Shown in pieces: positions 58,493-62,277 of a DNA stretch of 62,277 bases. The translations under genes were made by a program, and so were the position numbers. The DNA is taken from the NCBI GenBank assembly GCA_964418095.1, contig CAYQKM010000005.1, positions 1-62,277 of the forward strand, given 5' to 3'. The stretch's first letter is position 1. The number at the start of each line of letters is the position of its first letter. The DNA is from MWBV01 sp964418095 (GTDB lineage: Archaea > Nanobdellota > Nanobdellia > Pacearchaeales > GW2011-AR1). The notes beneath the pieces are model-generated. The model saw only the letters and a list, made by a program, of their open reading frames with translations, searched no databases and had not been told where the DNA came from.

Positions 58493-59281
58493 ATGGGTGT
58501 TCATCGTTCATTTAATATTTTAGGCAATATTGCAATTGTTAACTTTTTAGATAATGAGCCCTTAGCAAATAAGAAAAAATTTGCAAAAGAAATTATGATT
58601 AAAAATAAAGCAATAAAAACTGTTTTAGAAAAATCTGGTAAGTTCTCTGGGAGACTAAGAAAAATGGAAACTAGAATCCTTGCAGGAGAAAAAAATAAAG
58701 AAGTTTTGTATAAAGAAAATAATTGTGTTTTTAGGTTTAATATAGATACAACTTACTTTTCTCCAAGATTAAGCAATGAGAGGAAAGAGATTTCTTCTGC
58801 TATTAAAAAAGGTTCAAGTGTTTTAGTAATGTTTGCAGGTGTTGCCCCTTTTTCAATAGTTATAGCAAAAAACTCTAATCCTAAAGAAGTTTATTCTAAT
58901 GAGTTAAATAGGGAGGCAAATAAATATGCTCTTTTAAATGCTACTTTAAATAATGTTCAAAATAAAATTAATTTTGTAAATGGGGACATAAAAAAAGTTG
59001 CTATTAAATTAAAAGAACAAAAAAAGAAGTTTGATTTTATTATTATGCCTAGACCTAACCTTAAAGAGAGCTTTCTTGAGCAAGCATTTAGTTTAAGTAA
59101 AAAAGGCACAAAGGTATTTTACTATGATTTTTGTAAAGTAGATGAAAGTGATGCGGTTGTTGAGAAGATAAAGCAGAAAGCACTAGAATCTAAAAAGAAA
59201 ATAAAAATATTAAATATTAAATCTGCAGGAGAAATAGCTCCTTATAAAATTAGAATTAGAGTTGATTTTAAAATAGATTAG
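58493..59281 (+). CDS. Trm5-like tRNA (guanine37) methyltransferase
   Basis: This 262-residue SAM-dependent enzyme has FRFNIDTTYFSPRLSNER (about 83-100), the SAM-binding strand VLVMFAGVAPFSI (about 111-123), SNELNREANKYAL and MPRPNLKESF (about 183-192, the N-P-x-Y/F-like catalytic motif region, here RPNL). Trm5 enzymes make m1G37, the precursor of wyosine; the Taw3 gene lies at 3889. The N-terminal D1 domain of some Trm5 types seems absent, fitting an aTrm5b/c-like short form. The closing gene overlaps its end by 4 nt. Confidence 0.85.
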   Translation: MGVHRSFNILGNIAIVNFLDNEPLANKKKFAKEIMIKNKAIKTVLEKSGKFSGRLRKMETRILAGEKNKEVLYKENNCVFRFNIDTTYFSPRLSNERKEISSAIKKGSSVLVMFAGVAPFSIVIAKNSNPKEVYSNELNREANKYALLNATLNNVQNKINFVNGDIKKVAIKLKEQKKKFDFIIMPRPNLKESFLEQAFSLSKKGTKVFYYDFCKVDESDAVVEKIKQKALESKKKIKILNIKSAGEIAPYKIRIRVDFKID

Positions 59282-59544
59282 ATTTGATTAGGATTATAAA
59301 TCATGTTGTTTATTTCTCTAAACTCTTTATCAGAATCTTTATCTGCATCTGAGGGTGTTTTTCCAAATTCATTTATTGCTTTTTCTAATTGATTTATATT
59401 GGTTATTTTAGCTTTGTTTAGTTTCCCAATAGGAACTCCAAAGTGATAATTAACAAGTGATTTTTGTCTTCCTGTTAAATACTTTTTAGAGAAAATTCCA
59501 TAAAATTCACAAAACTCATTTAAGTATTCTAAATTTATTTCCAT
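59278..59544 (-). CDS. hypothetical protein, 88 residues
   Basis: This small protein begins MEINLEYLNEFCEFYG and is mixed helix and acidic loop (TPSDADKDSDKEFRE). No motif is recognised. It overlaps the convergent Trm5-like gene by 4 nt. Its ATG lies 62 nt from the stop of the HerA gene, so it could be co-transcribed with it. Coding is supported only by the frame and composition. Confidence 0.5.
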   Translation of the reverse strand: MEINLEYLNEFCEFYGIFSKKYLTGRQKSLVNYHFGVPIGKLNKAKITNINQLEKAINEFGKTPSDADKDSDKEFREINNMIYNPNQI

Positions 59545-59606
59545 TTCTTTTTCTATGTTTAAGGTATTAAAAACCTTGTGGTGCTGTTCTTTATTGGATT
59601 ATATTT

Positions 59607-60917
59607 TTAGAGTTTTTTATCTGCTTTTAATGCAGTAGGAGCCTCTCCTCCATGCCAGGTAAATCTTGGTCTTACTCTCATTGGATAAATCCTTTCAGAA
59701 TTATCATCAAGAATTATTGCAGAACCTTTTAAAGAGGGTAGATCATCCATATATTGTCTTATACTTTCTAAAAGATAACTCTGCATTATTTGATTAAGTG
59801 CTTCTAAATCTGCTGCTGAAGTTACTCTGTGTGAAATTACAATATCTGATTGAGTCATGACATCTCTATGTATTTGTCCGGGTTGTTGAGTTGCAAGCAC
59901 AACTGAGATTCCAGGTTGCCTTCCTTCTCTTAGTAATTGAGTGAGTGCATCTGTTGCAATTGTTTTTCCTTCAAGTGGAAGAAACTCGTGAGCTTCATCA
60001 ATAAATAGCCAGACTAAAGGGGTTTCTTTTTTTTCAGAAAAATAAGACATACTCAAACCTTTTGACACAGCGTCTATCTCTTCTTTTTTTCTTGCACTCA
60101 TTCTTTGATTAAATAATTTCCTTGAGATTAAGCTTATGACTAATGCCCTTATGTTGAAGCTTCCTACTGAATTATATATACTTAAATCTAAAACAGTTGT
60201 TGTCCCGGCATTTACTAGATTTGTTATCTTTGTTGGAGAGATTCCTTTTTTTGAAAAAATTCCCCAAGTGTTTGCTGCTTCAAACAACGCAACTGCAGCA
60301 TTTTTTACTTCTCTTTCAGTTTTTACATCTTTTTCAAGTTCTTTAATAACATCTTCTATATCAAAGCTCTTTTTTAGATTAAGTTTTGAGATTGCTCTTT
60401 CAATAAGAACAGCTACAGGATCTATAATGTTTAATCCAAATGTTAATATCCAATCCTCAGCTGTCATTTCACCAACATCAAGAGCAAACCTTTCATCTGC
60501 AGGTATTCCTTTTGAAATATGGTCATCATAAAAACCATATGGGACAAAAATTTTAACTTTAAGGTTTTTTGGCTTTAATCCCCACTCCTGTAAAAGTTCT
60601 TTGTCTTTTTCATTAGGATATTTCATTGTCCAATAGATTCCCATTGTGTCAAATATAAGTGAGGCTATGTTTTGTGAGACTTCTTTTGGCAAGTTGGATA
60701 ATTCTTCTGCAAGAACTCCCAAGGTGTAACTTTTACCACTTCCCCTCTTACCAGCAACTAAAACAACGTGGCTCCTTACAACATCCATAAATATTTTATT
60801 ACTTAAAGAAGTGTATTGCCCCATCTTAACAAAACCTTTTCCAACATAAGCTAATCCCTTGTCTCCAAAATTTTTTTTGTCTGAAATATTTCTTCCTGTT
60901 ACAATTTCATAAACCAT
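59607..60917 (-). CDS. herA: HerA-type DNA helicase/translocase
   Basis: HerA is a hexameric translocase that works with NurA in end resection. The 436-residue protein has Walker A GKRGSGKS (56-63), DUF87-type FDTMGIYW, the Walker B VWLFIDEAHEFLP (about 306) and the ATQQPGQIHRD motif (about 341), plus RVTSAADL and a C-terminal HGGEAPTAL arginine-finger-like end. Neither NurA nor Mre11-Rad50 genes are adjacent, unlike in many archaea. It is divergent from the DsbA-like gene. Confidence 0.88.
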   Translation of the reverse strand: MVYEIVTGRNISDKKNFGDKGLAYVGKGFVKMGQYTSLSNKIFMDVVRSHVVLVAGKRGSGKSYTLGVLAEELSNLPKEVSQNIASLIFDTMGIYWTMKYPNEKDKELLQEWGLKPKNLKVKIFVPYGFYDDHISKGIPADERFALDVGEMTAEDWILTFGLNIIDPVAVLIERAISKLNLKKSFDIEDVIKELEKDVKTEREVKNAAVALFEAANTWGIFSKKGISPTKITNLVNAGTTTVLDLSIYNSVGSFNIRALVISLISRKLFNQRMSARKKEEIDAVSKGLSMSYFSEKKETPLVWLFIDEAHEFLPLEGKTIATDALTQLLREGRQPGISVVLATQQPGQIHRDVMTQSDIVISHRVTSAADLEALNQIMQSYLLESIRQYMDDLPSLKGSAIILDDNSERIYPMRVRPRFTWHGGEAPTALKADKKL

Positions 60918-61020
60918 TTATTCATTAAGTAATTTCAATTTTTAATTGTTTGTTTTTATTTTGAGATTTTATGGGTTAAATAACCACAATATTTTTAAAG
61001 GGTTTATTATTCTTTTTAAA

Positions 61021-62058
61021 ATGGAAAATATTCCACAAGAAAATTTTGTTCATGTAAGTAGAGGTAAAAAGAAGGGTATGAGAGATATGCCTTGGATAAT
61101 TTCAACTATTGTTTTAATCCTTTTAGTTGTTCTTTTAGTTTTTACTAATGCATTTAATATTACTGGTAAAAGTATTTCTGCGAATAAAGCAGGGAAAAAT
61201 CTTGTTGAATTTGCAAACTCTCATGGACTTAATAGTAAAGTTTCAAGTGTTAAGACAGAGGGTACTTTTTATTTGGTTACATTAGATATAGGTGGAGAAG
61301 AGGTCCCTTTTTATGTAACTAAGGATGGAAAATATGTTATTGAACCTTATTATTTAATTGATTTGAAAGAAAAAGACATACCTGAAGATTCTGATACTGA
61401 TACTAATATTAAGGTTCAAGAAATCCCTAAATCTTCTAAACCTGTTGTGGATTTATTTGTTATGAGCCACTGTCCATATGGAACACAAGCAGAAAAAGGA
61501 ATTATTCCTGCATTAGAAGTTTTAGGAGATAGTATTGAATTTAATCTTAGATTTGTATACTATGTAATGCACCCTTCAGCAGGAGAGGTTGAAGAGCAGA
61601 CAAGAGAGTATTGTATACAGAAAGAGCAAAATACTAAATTACTTCCATACTTAAAATGCTTCTTAGGAAAAACAGGCACTGCAGAAGATTCTGAAGCATG
61701 TTTGAAAGAAGCTAAAATAGATAAGAATAAACTTAATGCTTGTGTATTAAAAACAGATGAAGAATTTGAAATTTCAAAGAATAAGAATGATCAAAGTAAA
61801 TGGTTGAGTGGATATTATCCATTATTTAATATAGATGCTAAACTTAATGAAATTTATGGAATAGGCGGAAGTCCAACACTAATTATTAATGGTGTAACTT
61901 CTAATAGTGCTAGAGATCCTGCATCATATTTGAAGACTATTTGCGGAGCATTTAGTGATGGAAATGTCCCTAAAGCTTGCGAATTACAATTATCTGCAAC
62001 AGCATATAGTCCTGGATTCGGATATACTGCTGGAACATCTACTTCAGCTCAGTGTTAA
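61021..62058 (+). CDS. membrane-anchored DsbA-like thiol-disulphide oxidoreductase
   Basis: The 345-residue protein starts at MENIPQENFVHV; I chose this ATG because TTTTTAAAG lies about 25 nt upstream. It has one membrane helix (about 29-46), a small domain (about 60-115), then a thioredoxin-fold domain with the active site CPYG (Cys151) in DLFVMSHCPYGTQAE, the GGSPTLIING cis-Pro loop, and extra cysteines (ECIQ-type, CFLG, EACL, NACV, TICG, KACE). The CPYG site plus GxSPT cis-Pro fits oxidoreductases that form or isomerise disulphides. A cysteine-rich surface protein gene begins 91 nt downstream. Confidence 0.85.
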   Translation: MENIPQENFVHVSRGKKKGMRDMPWIISTIVLILLVVLLVFTNAFNITGKSISANKAGKNLVEFANSHGLNSKVSSVKTEGTFYLVTLDIGGEEVPFYVTKDGKYVIEPYYLIDLKEKDIPEDSDTDTNIKVQEIPKSSKPVVDLFVMSHCPYGTQAEKGIIPALEVLGDSIEFNLRFVYYVMHPSAGEVEEQTREYCIQKEQNTKLLPYLKCFLGKTGTAEDSEACLKEAKIDKNKLNACVLKTDEEFEISKNKNDQSKWLSGYYPLFNIDAKLNEIYGIGGSPTLIINGVTSNSARDPASYLKTICGAFSDGNVPKACELQLSATAYSPGFGYTAGTSTSAQC

Positions 62059-62149
62059 ACTTAGTATTTCCTTTTTTTTAAATAATTGTTAAGAAACAAT
62101 CTTTGTATATATCTAATTAAGTTTTTAAACCTCTTATCCTTATACTTTT

Positions 62150-62277
62150 ATGCAGAAAAGAGGGGAATTATCAAGACTAACTATTAATCTATCAATTGGA
62201 TTTTTAATATTATGTTTGGCTTTAATTATTTTTATTATTGTAAGAGGATATGTTAATGAGCAAGATAAGTATGAAGT
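62150..62277 (+). CDS. surface protein of the 36200 family, 5' end only
   Basis: The first 43 codons start MQKRGELSRLTINLSIGF and match the start of the 36200 protein closely, with the same membrane helix and RGYVNEQDKYEV. About 11 of 128 nt differ, and the last 47 nt are identical. The window edge cuts the gene, so the rest cannot be judged. It follows the DsbA-like gene. A TATA-like GTTTTTAAAC precedes it. Confidence 0.8.
   Translation, partial: MQKRGELSRLTINLSIGFLILCLALIIFIIVRGYVNEQDKYE

Overview
The window reads as a stretch of the chromosome of an AT-rich, small-genome DPANN archaeon, probably from the Pacearchaeota/Woesearchaeota group. The information-processing genes are archaeal: aIF1A, aIF2-beta, aRF1, TBP, TFS, RpoL, L15e, MCM, family B DNA polymerase, FEN-1, RadB, NreA, HerA, archaeal DNA ligase, Sec61-beta and aNAC. 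Many start codons lie about 25 nt downstream of a TATA-like element, the pattern of leaderless archaeal transcripts. Bacterial-type genes (MnmA, ScpB, FtsZ) and cysteine-rich membrane-anchored surface proteins fit that group. The lineage is inferred from gene content, not from a phylogeny.

Layout. 1-7.7 kb: partial archaeosine transglycosylase (TGT), asparaginyl-tRNA synthetase, a hyper-acidic 31-aa protein, a metallo-beta-lactamase-fold hydrolase, a two-repeat protein with a HEIHER motif, the wyosine enzyme Taw3, ftsZ with its own leader and a terminator-like hairpin, a nitroreductase, MnmA and tRNA-Asn. 7.8-17.7 kb: a Pno1-like KH protein, a pilin-like cysteine-rich surface protein, translation factors, small zinc proteins, an RPA-like protein, MCM helicase with two inteins, and TBP. 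17.7-26.7 kb: a thrombospondin-like membrane protein, DNA ligase, superoxide reductase plus rubrerythrin, L15e, dUTPase, tRNA-Ile, a MinD ATPase, and the aNAC/Sec61-beta pair. 26.8-36.2 kb: ValRS, aRF1 with an intein at GGQ, ScpB, a membrane glycosyltransferase, an MBF1-like factor and RpoL. 36.2-45.5 kb: a large beta-helix surface protein, RadB, NreA, topoisomerase I, and a tandem repeat built from the 5' end of tRNA-Lys next to an assembly gap and an intron-containing tRNA-Lys. 45.5-62.3 kb: TFS, signal peptidase, a zinc-ribbon/AbrB regulator overlapping a Cdc48 ATPase gene with an intein, an amidinotransferase-fold protein, MetAP2, PolB, FEN-1, a Trm5-like methyltransferase, HerA, a DsbA-like membrane oxidoreductase, and the first 43 codons of a third surface-protein gene at the window edge.

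Themes. (i) DNA replication and repair: MCM, RPA-like, PolB, FEN-1, ligase, RadB, NreA, HerA and TopA are all here; PolB, FEN-1 and NreA end in PCNA-interacting (PIP-box-like) tails. (ii) tRNA modification: TGT, Taw3, a Trm5-like enzyme and MnmA. (iii) Cell surface: a modular family with an N-terminal membrane helix, a shared beta-rich module and cysteine-rich repeats; one member is immediately preceded by a DsbA-like oxidoreductase. (iv) Selfish elements: four inteins, at the MCM Walker A site, after the MCM Walker B site, at the aRF1 GGQ and in the second Cdc48 ATPase domain.

Two runs of N (10 and 100 bases) mark scaffold gaps. No CRISPR array, IS element or prophage was seen. No gene-free stretch exceeds about 300 bases except 45021-45413, which holds the tRNA-derived repeats.
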